A DNA stretch of 64,000 bases from Methylobacter tundripaludum SV96 (lineage in GTDB: Bacteria > Pseudomonadota > Gammaproteobacteria > Methylococcales > Methylomonadaceae). The stretch is taken from positions 930,001-994,000 of the forward strand of contig NZ_JH109152.1 in assembly GCF_000190755.2 (NCBI RefSeq), written 5' to 3'. Below the pieces are notes generated by a model. It made no database searches and had not been told where the DNA came from. It saw nothing but the letters and a program-made list of their open reading frames with translations. The stretch's first letter is position 1. Every line of letters starts with the position of its first letter. Below are positions 48,784 through 57,065 of the stretch, piece after piece. Position numbers and translations under genes: made by a program.

Positions 48784-48874
48784 CAAAGAAACCTAGGGGG
48801 CGCGCCGCGCGCTTTTATTGATTTGGGGAGGGTTTTAGAAAAGGGTGCGCATGCGCACCTTACAAGACTATCTA
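48784..48874. repeat. GC-rich palindrome beside MITE copy 2
   Basis: The gap contains a perfect 16 bp palindrome GGTGCGCATGCGCACC at 48844-48859 and a GGGGCGCGCCGCGCGC patch at about 48796-48811. The MITE-like element begins at 48875. Promoter signals for the cyclase gene were not clear. Confidence 0.55.
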
Positions 48875-49060
48875 CTTAGGATATGGTCAGTAATAACTTC
48901 CCGATATGGATTAAGTGAAATTTTTCCGTTCGCCCTGAGCTTGTCGAAGGGTGAGCGGGAAAATTTCGGCCTACCGCGTCAAGCCGATCATGCTTCGACA
49001 AGCTCAGCACGATGATCGAAAATAGTGGTTTCGGGAAGTTATTTTCAACCAAATCCTTAG
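48875..49060. repeat. MITE-like palindromic element, copy 2 (186 bp, inverted)
   Basis: Reverse-complement copy of the element at 6599-6793, with the same terminal pentamer (CTTAG here, CTAAG on the other strand), the same imperfect 28 bp terminal inverted repeats and the same internal CTGAGCTTGTCGAAG inverted pair. It differs from copy 1 by a 9 bp deletion and about two substitutions. Its left-inward edge supplies the stop codon of the HD-GYP gene (TAA, 49057-49059). Confidence 0.85.
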
Positions 49061-50700
49061 TCGATGTCGATTTGGACATCATCCAAAAATTTTTCAGCAT
49101 ATTTTTTATAGATTTTCTGTTTGATAAATGCATCATACAGATCAGGGTCAATGTGCTTGTCTTCTTTCAGCTTCTTTAAGATAAACAACGCTTCAGAAAG
49201 CTTTTTACCTTTTTTGTAGGGCCTGTCTTTTGCTGTCAATGCCTCGAATACATCCGCTATCGCCATTGCCCGTGCCGGGATGGACATTTCCTCGCGACTC
49301 AATCCCTTGGGATAGCCCTTGCCGTCCATACGCTCATGATGACCGCCTGCATACTCAACAACGTTTTGTAAGTGTTTGGGGAATTTAATGGCTTCCAGCA
49401 TGGAAATGGTAACGTTGATATGGTTGTTGATGACGTTTCGTTCTTCCGAGGTTAACGTACCTCGGAATATGCTCAAATTGTAGACCTCTTCATCAGTTAA
49501 CAAGGGGACATCGACATTGTTTAGCGACCAGGTCAGCTTTTGTAACGACTGAAGGCGGCTAATGTCTTCACCCGACATCGCTTCGCCGCCGGTATTACAA
49601 AGACGGATAAACGCTAAATCATCATCCAAGCGGGCAATATCGGCTTGGTAAGTGTGTTCCAGTGCCGATGATGAGGTCATGTTGTCTTGCAATTCAGCAA
49701 GCTGCTGTTTGAGAAACGCAATTTCACGATCGCGTTTTAGCACTTCAAAGCGTGTTTCCAGTAAATGAATGCGGTCGAAAATGGTTTCCAGCTTTGTCGC
49801 CTTGTCAATGACATACTCGGGCGTGATGATTTTGCCGCAGTCATGTAACCAGCTCGCGATAGTGAGTTCGTAACGATCCGCCTCGGTCAGTCTGAAATCC
49901 TGCAAATAACCATGGTCGGTATCATGCGCCGCCTCTGTCAGCATTAAGGTCAATTCCGGGACGCGGCGACAATGTCCGCCGGTATAAGGCGATTTTTCAT
50001 CGACCGCAGTCGCTATTAATTTGACCAGCGACTCAAACATGTTTTCCAGGTCGGTAATGAGCTGTTGTTTTGTTAAGACGGTTGCCGCTTGTGAAGCCAA
50101 GGCTTCGGCAAAACGTTGTGACACTGAATCGAACGTGATGATTTCTTGGGTTTCAGGATCAGTAGCATTAATCAGTTGCAGGATGCCGATGATCTCACCT
50201 TGGTGATTGGTCAAGGGAATGGAAAGAAAAGATTTTGAGCGGTAATTATTTTTTTTGTCGAATGCCTTGGTTCCCGCAAAATCGAAATGGACCGCATCGT
50301 AGGCATCATCAATGTTGATGGTTTTATTGTTGTGATACGAATAGCAGACGACATTCTTAAGGTTGGGCTCCCCATTTTCTCCGTATAACGGAATATTCGG
50401 GATATTTATGGTATTTCCTTCGCCTCCCAGAGAAATACCCAGACTATCGGAACGGATGATTTCTATTTTAATGGTGTTACCATCAACCCGGTATAGTGTT
50501 CCTCCATCGGAGTTGGTAATGGATTTTGCTCCCAGCAGGATTTTTTCCAATAACTGCGCCGTATCTTTTTCGGATGAAAGTGCAATACCGATGTCAGTTA
50601 ACTTTTCAACTTGACCAATGATTTTTTGTAAATCGGCGGAAAGTCCGTTACCTGTAGTGGCAATTTTTTCAAACGGGGTGATGATCTTTTGCGTAGTCAT
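49057..50700 (-). CDS. GAF-HD-GYP putative c-di-GMP phosphodiesterase
   Basis: A 547-residue cytoplasmic protein. A GAF domain covers about 40-205 (GGTLYRVDGNTIKIEIIR, SKSFLSIPLTNHQGEIIGIL). The HD-GYP domain follows, with HCRRVPELTLML, the metal site HDCGK near 283 and the signature HHERMDGKGYPKG near 455. Between the two halves is an extra stretch of about 100 residues with a coiled-coil (FLKQQLAELQDNM), longer than in standard HD-GYP domains. It likely hydrolyses c-di-GMP, in keeping with the GGDEF protein at 9.3 kb and the PilZ protein at 54.2 kb. The stop codon lies in a MITE-like repeat. Confidence 0.88.
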   Translation of the reverse strand: MTTQKIITPFEKIATTGNGLSADLQKIIGQVEKLTDIGIALSSEKDTAQLLEKILLGAKSITNSDGGTLYRVDGNTIKIEIIRSDSLGISLGGEGNTINIPNIPLYGENGEPNLKNVVCYSYHNNKTINIDDAYDAVHFDFAGTKAFDKKNNYRSKSFLSIPLTNHQGEIIGILQLINATDPETQEIITFDSVSQRFAEALASQAATVLTKQQLITDLENMFESLVKLIATAVDEKSPYTGGHCRRVPELTLMLTEAAHDTDHGYLQDFRLTEADRYELTIASWLHDCGKIITPEYVIDKATKLETIFDRIHLLETRFEVLKRDREIAFLKQQLAELQDNMTSSSALEHTYQADIARLDDDLAFIRLCNTGGEAMSGEDISRLQSLQKLTWSLNNVDVPLLTDEEVYNLSIFRGTLTSEERNVINNHINVTISMLEAIKFPKHLQNVVEYAGGHHERMDGKGYPKGLSREEMSIPARAMAIADVFEALTAKDRPYKKGKKLSEALFILKKLKEDKHIDPDLYDAFIKQKIYKKYAEKFLDDVQIDID

Positions 50701-50907
50701 GTACTAAGTACTGCGGTTTTAGGGAGTGTTCATTCAACTATAGATCATGTGTGTTAACGACGCAAAAATAGATTGTCGTTTTTCAATTTAAGTTGGAAGG
50801 CTTTTTAAAGTGAATGGATTAACCATGACCGGTCTTTGACGTTGCGTCAAAAGGGTAAGGGTTTTTACGAAGCTTGCAGGAGTAATGACATAGACTTATC
50901 CAGTCGA

Positions 50908-51840
50908 TTATTCAATATCAGTCATTAGTGTCTTAATATGAATGGCAACACTGGCCGCTAACGCCTTGAGATTATAGCCGCCTTCCAACGCCGAAATAAC
51001 CCGGCCTTTGCAGCAGTGGTCGGCAACGCTCATTAGTTCTTGAGTAACCCATTTAAAATCATCTTCAACCAGCATGATGGACGCTAACGGATCATCTTTA
51101 TGGGCATCGAAACCGGCTGAAACCAGCAATAGCTCAGGTTTGAAGATTTTCAGTGCGGGCAAAATAATGTGGGCGTATTTTTGTCTGAACTCAATGCCGG
51201 AGTCGCCCGCAGCCAGCGGCACATTGATAATGTTGCCGACACCCGTTTCTGCGGGATGTCCGGTGCCGGGATAATGCGGCATTTCATGACTGGACGCATA
51301 GAGCACATTGGGCTGATTGTAAAAAGCCGCCTGCGTGCCGTTACCGTGATGGACATCAAAGTCAACAATGGCGATACGTTCCAGTTGATACTGTTGACGC
51401 GCATAATTAGCCGCAATCGCTATATTGTTAAACAGGCAAAATCCCATTGCCAGTTGGGGTTCTGCGTGATGGCCCGGTGGGCGTACGGCGCAAAATGCAT
51501 TGTCCGCTTTGCCGGTCAAGACTTTATCAACGGCATCGCAAACAGCGCCAACCGCGCGAAAAGCAGCTTGTTTTGATCCGGGCGACAGCACCGTATCATG
51601 ATCCAGATAGTGTTCGCCTTGTTCGGGGATGGCTTCAAGAATGGCGTCAATATGGAACTGGGGATGAATCAGCCGGATTTGCCGCTCCGTACCGAGTGGC
51701 GGAGATTGCCGGATTAAACCTGAGAACTCCGGTGCTGATAATGCCTTTTCTATACTTCTGAGCCGGTCAGGGCATTCAGGGTGTCCAATGCCTGTTTCAT
51801 GAAAAAGGAAATCAGGGTGACTGTAATAAAGTGTCCTCAA
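50908..51840 (-). CDS. Class II histone-deacetylase-like amidohydrolase
   Basis: A 310-residue zinc hydrolase of the HDAC/AcuC/acetylpolyamine superfamily. Motifs: TGIGHPECPDRL near residue 17, RPPGHHAEP near 121 with the catalytic histidine pair, and VDFDVHHGNGTQ near 168 with zinc ligands. LLVSAGFDAHKDDP near 255 supplies the last zinc aspartate, and LEGGYN near 288 is typical. Substrates in bacteria are usually acetylated polyamines or lysine residues; the specific one is unknown. It lies between the HD-GYP gene and a regulator on the same strand with about 200 bp gaps. Confidence 0.92.
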   Translation of the reverse strand: MRTLYYSHPDFLFHETGIGHPECPDRLRSIEKALSAPEFSGLIRQSPPLGTERQIRLIHPQFHIDAILEAIPEQGEHYLDHDTVLSPGSKQAAFRAVGAVCDAVDKVLTGKADNAFCAVRPPGHHAEPQLAMGFCLFNNIAIAANYARQQYQLERIAIVDFDVHHGNGTQAAFYNQPNVLYASSHEMPHYPGTGHPAETGVGNIINVPLAAGDSGIEFRQKYAHIILPALKIFKPELLLVSAGFDAHKDDPLASIMLVEDDFKWVTQELMSVADHCCKGRVISALEGGYNLKALAASVAIHIKTLMTDIE

Positions 51841-51931
51841 AAAAGCCTCGCTGTAGAGTCTTCCAGTAAAAAAATAGGCATTATCGTGGGGTGTTGCCGC
51901 TATTTAAGATGAGCCAACTCTAAATGCCTGG

Positions 51932-52768
51932 CTAATTCATTTTAACAGGTTCAGCCATATTCAGTTTGTATCCAAAGCCTTTTACAGTCAAAATCCATTG
52001 CGGGTTATTCGGGTCGTTTTCAATTTTTTTTCTTAATAGGTGCATGTACTGATAAAGATCCGATTTGGTTGCCCGGTTATTATCAGGCCAGAGATGGTTG
52101 ATAATTTCGTCGGTCATAAATACGCGGTCAATATCCTTCGCCAGCAATTCGAAAAGTTCGAATTCTTTACGTGTTAAATTCAATAACTTCCCGTTAAAAA
52201 AGACAGATTTGGAGCGTTGGTCAATCTGAAAAGGTTCGACCGTAAAGCAGTCGGTGTCATCATTATTCGGCATGTTGTTATTAGCGGGATGATTATTGCC
52301 GGGGACCTTGTTTTGCTGATCAAGCATTAACAGCCTGCGATCATTAGCAGTCCGCCTCTCATGATTTCTTTTTTCCTGGATAAAAAGATGATGGTGCTTG
52401 AATTTGTTGTGCAGATAATCTTTCAGTTGATTGATATCAAGAGGGGCAGCTAAAGTTGTGTCAACCCAGCAAGCCGGGTCCTCTCCTGAATTGGCCGCGT
52501 TATTAACGTCACGTAAATAACATACCGGAATTTTATGGTTAATACTCATTTGACGAATCAAGTCGAAGTTATTTTTTTGGGCTCGATCTTGGGCCAAACC
52601 AATAGCAAGAATAATTATATTCGGCTGCATCTGAATCATTGTATTAATTGATTCCGTGTCGGCGGCTGTTTCAAAAATCTTATAGCGATGTGCCTGGCAA
52701 TACCCTTTTAATAAGCCCGAATGATAGGGGTCATCACTAATCAGTCCAATCCGAAAATCTGTATTCAT
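51932..52768 (-). CDS. OmpR-type winged-helix regulator with degenerate receiver
   Basis: A 278-residue protein from ATG 52768 (MNTDFRIGLI), which has GAGGAC just upstream; a longer frame to 52864 lacks a ribosome site and starts in an AT-rich leader. Residues 1-115 fold like a receiver (IGLISDDPYHSGLLKGY), but the phospho-acceptor position in NIIILAIGLAQD has no aspartate. The linker is polar. The C-terminal DNA-binding domain (about 180-275) has LNLTRKEFELFELLA, YMHLLRKKIENDP and VKGFGYKL. No sensor kinase gene is adjacent, so it is an orphan that probably responds to ligand or level, not phosphorylation. Confidence 0.85.
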   Translation of the reverse strand: MNTDFRIGLISDDPYHSGLLKGYCQAHRYKIFETAADTESINTMIQMQPNIIILAIGLAQDRAQKNNFDLIRQMSINHKIPVCYLRDVNNAANSGEDPACWVDTTLAAPLDINQLKDYLHNKFKHHHLFIQEKRNHERRTANDRRLLMLDQQNKVPGNNHPANNNMPNNDDTDCFTVEPFQIDQRSKSVFFNGKLLNLTRKEFELFELLAKDIDRVFMTDEIINHLWPDNNRATKSDLYQYMHLLRKKIENDPNNPQWILTVKGFGYKLNMAEPVKMN

Positions 52769-53269
52769 ATGAGTCCTCGTAAATCCGTTAAAGTGAACAG
52801 ACACAGGGTCTGAATGGACGGAAAATAAAAATAATTTATTTACAAACGATAAAATAAAATACAAGTCTTAAAAATTAAAAGTTACAATAAATTAGCATGT
52901 TACGATAAGCATTATCACAGAATTTACGTGATATACAAGGTTGATTATTCCAAGGTACTCGGTATTAGTAATACTACGTACCGAAGAATTAATTAATTTA
53001 GATAGAAAGTTATCTGATAATTAATTACAGTTTAAGTCAGTAGTATTGATTCCTGATAATTCGTTTAAAAATCGTGTTATTACAGGCTAATAATTTTTAC
53101 TACTTGATAAGTATTACCACGTATTTTGTTTGTGTTGTTGCTTTGTTAGGGTGGATAATTGAAACCGGACAAAAATATTATTACTGGTTTTGTTTGAAGT
53201 AAAGTCATCAAAACTCTTTACAATCAACATACCTTAATGCCTTATTAAAGAATTTACGGTCAGCTGCTT
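52769..53269. other. AT-rich divergent intergenic region
   Basis: This 501 bp region separates the minus-strand regulator from the plus-strand dehydrogenase. It is AT-rich with several short inverted repeats (for example GTATTAGTAATAC at about 52969-52981) and presumably holds both promoters. No gene or RNA is recognised. Confidence 0.4.
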
Positions 53270-54220
53270 ATGAAAATTGCCATCATCGGAACAGGTCGTG
53301 TCGGTTCCACTCTTGCTTATGCCTTGGTAATAAAACAGGTTTGCGACCATCTGGTGATTGCCGGTCGTACCTATGAAAAAGCCAGAGGAGATGCTTTGGA
53401 TTTGCAGCACACATTGGCTTTTTGCTCACGTCCCATGCGCATCGAAGGGTGTACTAACGAGCAGGTAAAGGATGCCGATATTGTCGTCGTTACGGCATCG
53501 GTTGCGGCTGATGAGGAGGTTTTGACCTCCCGTCTCCAGTTGGGCGAAAAAAACACATCATTGTTCAGGGAGCTGATTCCCGTATTGGCCGCCAATAATC
53601 CCAATGCCGTATTCGTCATCGTGACCAATCCGGTCGATGTAATGACTTATGCGGCCTGCAAATTATCCGGTTTTGCGGCCAATCGAGTGATGGGCGTCGG
53701 AACGCTGGTGGATTCCGCCCGATTTCGTGCCTTGCTATCGCAGGAAGAGCATATTCATCCTGACGATCTTCGCGCCTATATTCTGGGCGAGCACGGCTCC
53801 AACCAATTACCTATACTGAGTAGCGCGGAAGCGGGGGGCGAACCCCTCGGCGACACACCCATTCATCGACAGTTATTCGCCCAGGTTACCGAAGCCGGTT
53901 TTGAGGTTTACCGCCTCAAAGGTTATACCAATCACGCCATCGCCACAGCAACATGCATGGTTATTGAAGCTGTCGTTTTCGACGAATACCGCACCATGCC
54001 TCTTGCCACCTGGTTTGACGACTGGATGGGCATTCGGGATAACTGCTTTAGCATTCCGGTGGTGGTAGGGCGTAGCGGCATTATCCGCCATTTGCACCCT
54101 GAGCTGAACGACAGCGAACAGCAAACCCTGCGAACTGCGGCGACAGCTATCAAAAGCGCTATTATTTCATTGATACCCGATTTGGTGGACGACAGCCACA
54201 TCGATCAATCACCATTCTAA
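53270..54220 (+). CDS. Lactate/malate dehydrogenase family protein
   Basis: A 316-residue NAD-dependent 2-hydroxyacid dehydrogenase. Nucleotide-binding glycine loop IIGTGRVGST at residues 4-13; VIVTNPVDVMTY near 121; catalytic histidine in LGEHGSNQLP near 179. The substrate-specificity loop before SRLQLGEKN (near 85-95) matches neither the Gln of lactate nor the Arg of malate dehydrogenase clearly, so the substrate is unresolved. The C-terminus overlaps the convergent PilZ gene by 12 bp. Confidence 0.88.
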   Translation: MKIAIIGTGRVGSTLAYALVIKQVCDHLVIAGRTYEKARGDALDLQHTLAFCSRPMRIEGCTNEQVKDADIVVVTASVAADEEVLTSRLQLGEKNTSLFRELIPVLAANNPNAVFVIVTNPVDVMTYAACKLSGFAANRVMGVGTLVDSARFRALLSQEEHIHPDDLRAYILGEHGSNQLPILSSAEAGGEPLGDTPIHRQLFAQVTEAGFEVYRLKGYTNHAIATATCMVIEAVVFDEYRTMPLATWFDDWMGIRDNCFSIPVVVGRSGIIRHLHPELNDSEQQTLRTAATAIKSAIISLIPDLVDDSHIDQSPF

Positions 54221-54490
54221 TGTCGTAAAGTTAATGGCGACCTCCCAACCGTCGCCTGATTTATCTGCGCGCACCACCCTGCCTTCACAGCGAACACGGA
54301 TTATATTCCTGCCCATTTTTTGCATGAGAATGAAGCATCGCAGCATTAAATTAGGCTCAAGCGCATTATCCGTCGTAAAGCAAACTCCAGTAGTGCTCAG
54401 GTTGCGTGTTACGCCCGTACCTGAATCAAGTTCAACGGTGCAAAAGGTAGGATAGCGCCCGGCTAATCGATTTTCTTTGTTGTTATTCAT
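54209..54490 (-). CDS. PilZ-domain c-di-GMP-binding protein
   Basis: A 93-residue single-domain protein from ATG 54490. RLAGRYPTFCTVELDSGTG near residue 8 gives an RxxxR-like c-di-GMP switch, and VTRNLSTTGVCF near 28 gives the (D/N)xSxxG part. A beta-barrel tail with RCEGRVVRADKSGDGWEVAI follows. PilZ proteins bind c-di-GMP and change motility or polysaccharide export. It converges on the dehydrogenase gene with a 12 bp overlap. Assignment is by motif only. Confidence 0.72.
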   Translation of the reverse strand: MNNNKENRLAGRYPTFCTVELDSGTGVTRNLSTTGVCFTTDNALEPNLMLRCFILMQKMGRNIIRVRCEGRVVRADKSGDGWEVAINFTTLEW

Positions 54491-54759
54491 ATCTCGTTCC
54501 ACTTGATGATTATGTTGGGTAGGGTGTCGGACTCATAATGCAAGGAAGCGATAAATTAGCCCTACTTGTCAATGTAATCGTGCCCGGAAGAAACCCAACC
54601 CAAAATTTCTGCGGATATTAGACTCTTTTTATTTACAAGACAATGGTATTGTTTTGGTGCTGTACACGTGTTTGTAGGATAGGGAATGCCGCTTATTTAA
54701 TCAATAAGCGCTATTACTTATCAGGTGAAGCTATTATTCAATTTATCGCCGATATTGGG

Positions 54760-54930
54760 CTAAGCATCGAGTTGTTGAAGTGGGTCTTGAATGCTCAATG
54801 TCCGTCTCAGCGGGATAATTGCCTGAATAATGGCTTTATTTTCCCGTCGCCCTTGAGATAAATCGCTGACAAATGATTGATCGATCTTGAGCTTGTCTAT
54901 AGAAAAAGTATCTAATCTCGCTGAGAGAAG
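54760..54930 (-). pseudogene. EAL-domain (c-di-GMP phosphodiesterase) remnant
   Basis: On the minus strand a short frame reads FSIDKLKIDQSFVSDL followed by ENKAIIQAII, which is the LKIDxxFV block of EAL phosphodiesterases. Upstream and downstream parts are missing, no start is present, and the frame ends soon after. Only about 40 residues match. Confidence 0.7.
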
Positions 54931-54940
54931 AATATCCGGC

Positions 54941-55230
54941 ACCCGGGCCGTCGATGGCAATTGATAACCCGGCTGCCATTCTCATTAGCTTCGTCGGCAG
55001 AGTACACGTAACCTTGGGAAAAGCCTTTTAGCTGAAGCGATGCTTTATCTGTCAGCGCTGTGTTGTATTTAAGGTTGCCGAAAAACTGCCGGTCGACGGC
55101 GTGAAAATCCGGATCGTTGAACAGGGCATCCAAAAGATGCCGTCGGCACCCGTTTGAAACGATCGACAAAACCGCCGTTCAGGGTGAATTCTTCAAACTG
55201 AATCCGTTTTTTCGCTTGAGCCAGACTCAT
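54941..55230 (-). pseudogene. Outer-membrane-receptor-like remnant, frameshifted
   Basis: Two neighbouring minus-strand frames carry coding-like sequence: RIQFEEFTLNGGFVDRF (about 55180-55215) and, after a frame change, FFGNLKYNTALTDKASLQLK (about 55030-55090) with alternating polar/hydrophobic residues like a beta-barrel. A TonB-receptor-like origin is a guess; the fragment is too short to be sure. Confidence 0.35.
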
Positions 55231-55455
55231 CCTGTATTGTAAAGAGACTGAGACTTACTTATTTTATGCGAATTAGGTAAAATCAATCAGCTGAAGCTAT
55301 CCTGGTATTTTGAAAAAGGTACCGGTAATACCATTCACCAACAGGATTTTTTACATCATCACAAGGGAAGCCTTCAATCATTCATTCGTCCCCCATTAAC
55401 AAATGGGCACTCTTTTTGTTGTGTACCGTGTGCGTACCTATTTTTTGCATAAAAC

Positions 55456-55548
55456 ATGTCGATTACTGAAATAAGCTCCGAAACCAAGCGTCGTAGAACC
55501 TTTGCCATTATTTCCCATCCGGATGATAGCGTAAATATCAACGGGTAA
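55456..55548 (+). pseudogene. prfC: prfC (peptide chain release factor 3), 5' fragment cut by integration
   Basis: The frame starts MSITEISSETKRRRTFAIIS and continues HPD, the exact N-terminus of RF3 just before its P-loop (HPDAGKTT in intact proteins). After HPD it diverges to DSVNING and stops at 55546-55548, 30 residues in all. RF3 normally has about 530 residues and recycles release factors RF1/RF2. The break coincides with the known prfC integration site of SXT/R391-type elements, and an integrase gene follows 184 bp downstream. The rest of prfC should lie beyond the other end of the element, outside the window. Confidence 0.9.
55509..55536 (+). other. Probable attachment site (attL) in prfC
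   Basis: The prfC codons for IISHPD (sequence ATTTCCCATCCGGATG, about 55509-55525) directly precede the switch from RF3 to unrelated sequence. This is the region used as attB by SXT-type integrases. The exact core cannot be defined without the other junction. Confidence 0.75.
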
Positions 55549-55616
55549 CATGTTATAACAAAATTTCTCTAAAATGCATTAAAAATGCGGAATCCCGGCA
55601 TTATTTGATTTCTTCC

Positions 55617-55720
55617 TAATATCAAGCTATAACATATAATATCAAGTTGAGACGCGCTTTTTATGTACATAATTGAGTACATAAACTGCGTGTTTTTTGT
55701 TGTTTAGAAATTATGTACTC
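55617..55720 (+). promoter_or_regulatory. Repeats and palindrome upstream of the integrase
   Basis: TAATATCAAG occurs twice as direct repeats at 55617-55626 and 55637-55646, exactly 20 bp apart. An inverted repeat TTTATGTAC and GTACATAAA (55660-55668 and 55677-55685) follows, and TTATGTACTC recurs at 55711-55720. These may be integrase arm sites, or operators of the element's regulator. Confidence 0.45.
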
Positions 55721-55732
55721 AAGGCTGATAAA

Positions 55733-56947
55733 ATGGCGATTACTGACGCATGGCTAAAGGCGAATAGCGGCAAGGGCAGGGATGTCGTTGAGGAAAAAAC
55801 AGACCGTGACGGCTTAAGCGCCCGAGTTTCAAAAAAAGGCAAGATCGTATTCCAGTTGCGCTTTCGGCATGACGGCAGGCAGTCTAGGTTAGATCTCGGG
55901 ACTTATCCGTTGATTACGTTAAAACAGGCTAGGGAGGAAGCCCTAAAGCTCAAGGCTGAGCTTGAAAAAGGTCATGATCCACGCATCATCAAAAAGACTG
56001 ATAAGCTCAAGAATATTGAAGTGTTAAGCTTGGAAGATGTTTTTGAGAAATGGTATGAGGCATACTGCATACACAATAAAAAGATTCATCGTCAGATAAA
56101 GCGATCGTTCGAGATATATGTTTTTCCTGAGTTTGGAGGCATCCCTCCGGACAGAATATCAACCGATAACTGGGTGACGCTGCTTGAAGGGGTTAAGAAA
56201 AGGTTCCCGGCCATAGCGGCTCGATTACTGATAAATGCCAAGCAAATGCTGTCGTGGGCTGTCCGCCGCAAGCTTGTTGCAAGTAATGAGATTTACCAGA
56301 TTAGTGCAAAAGCTGATCTGAGTATTACCAAAAAGAAAAGTACGCGATCGCTTGATGCTGAAGAAATCCGCATGTTGCTTATGGCGCTGGATGGGTCGAG
56401 GATGTCGGCAAAGAATCGTTTGTTTGTGCGGCTATGTCTTATCTATGGATGTCGTAATACCGAGCTTAGAGTAGCTAAAAAGCAGTATTTGGATTTTTGC
56501 AAAATGACTTGGGAGACTCCACCTGAAGATCACAAAACCGGAAAATTATCAGGCAAGCCCCTGACCAGGCCAATTACCCCATACACTAAAAATCTGTTTG
56601 AAGAGTGCATCGCCCTATCCGGCTCCAGTGAATACTTGTTCACTAACGAAGGCAGCGATGCGGTCATGGGTGTTGGTGCGCCGCTTTCCTTGCCTTACAA
56701 TGTCATGCAATGGCTAAGGAAGAATAACGGCTATGAAATGGCGCACTGGTCGATTAAGGCGCTGAGGAAAACAGCTAGAACAAATTTTTCAACCCTGACC
56801 CAGCCGCATATAGCCGAAATCATGCTGGGCCATAAGCTGCCTGGTGAATGGGAGGTTTATGACCAGCACCTCTATTTAGTTGAGCAGGCGGACTGCCTTA
56901 TTAAGTGGGTAGAGCGACTAAATAGTATAGTTCAAGCTGATTCTTGA
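55733..56947 (+). CDS. int: SXT/R391-like tyrosine integrase (prfC-specific)
   Basis: A 404-residue tyrosine recombinase. ATG 55733 (MAITDAWLKANSGKG) has AAGG 9 bp upstream; a longer TTG-started frame was rejected. The N-terminal DUF4102-type arm-binding domain (about 1-85) contains DGLSARVSKKGKIVFQLRF and RLDLGTYPLITLKQAREEA. The catalytic domain has R in YGCRNTELR near 247, KALRKTART near 343 with K where many have H, H in MLGHK near 366 and nucleophile Y in VYDQHLY near 380. The sequence style matches the integrases of SXT/R391 elements, consistent with insertion in prfC. It is the only plus-strand gene of the element. Confidence 0.93.
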   Translation: MAITDAWLKANSGKGRDVVEEKTDRDGLSARVSKKGKIVFQLRFRHDGRQSRLDLGTYPLITLKQAREEALKLKAELEKGHDPRIIKKTDKLKNIEVLSLEDVFEKWYEAYCIHNKKIHRQIKRSFEIYVFPEFGGIPPDRISTDNWVTLLEGVKKRFPAIAARLLINAKQMLSWAVRRKLVASNEIYQISAKADLSITKKKSTRSLDAEEIRMLLMALDGSRMSAKNRLFVRLCLIYGCRNTELRVAKKQYLDFCKMTWETPPEDHKTGKLSGKPLTRPITPYTKNLFEECIALSGSSEYLFTNEGSDAVMGVGAPLSLPYNVMQWLRKNNGYEMAHWSIKALRKTARTNFSTLTQPHIAEIMLGHKLPGEWEVYDQHLYLVEQADCLIKWVERLNSIVQADS

Positions 56948-57065
56948 TTCTGGTGTTATACACCTAAATCGGTGCATTTCAGTCATTAGCGCGATATAGC
57001 CCCCTAAAAGGTGTCTATATCGCGTTAGGCCCCGCCACCGAAGCAGCGGGGGTATTGCTGTAAGT
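56948..57065. repeat. Palindromic gap after the integrase, possible attC-like site
   Basis: CGCGATATAG and CTATATCGCG (about 56990-57020) form a perfect 10 bp inverted repeat. It ends in GCGTTAGGC, the same right end as the attC-like sites at 58.1-58.3 kb. A GGCCCCGC and GCGGGG hairpin follows at about 57026-57050. The left consensus (RYYYAAC) is missing, so this is at best a degenerate attC. Confidence 0.4.

Larger units (their letters stand above)
54491..55455. other. Decayed intergenic region with gene remnants
   Basis: No intact gene is supported in this 965 bp. The minus strand holds an EAL-domain remnant and an outer-membrane-protein-like remnant, annotated separately. The remainder is uncharacterised. 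The prfC start follows at 55456. Confidence 0.55.

Noticed and set aside
48876-49151. A 91-codon minus-strand frame at the MITE copy
   Set aside because: It is an out-of-frame overlap of the HD-GYP end and the repeat itself (peptides such as PSTSSGRTEKF come from the palindrome).
54643-54861. A 72-codon plus-strand frame after the PilZ gene
   Set aside because: It overlaps the EAL remnant on the other strand and has no ribosome site or similarity.
55456-55548. Considered as a real 30-residue peptide gene
   Set aside because: The first two dozen residues are the RF3 N-terminus and the rest is read-through into the element, so it is a truncated gene.
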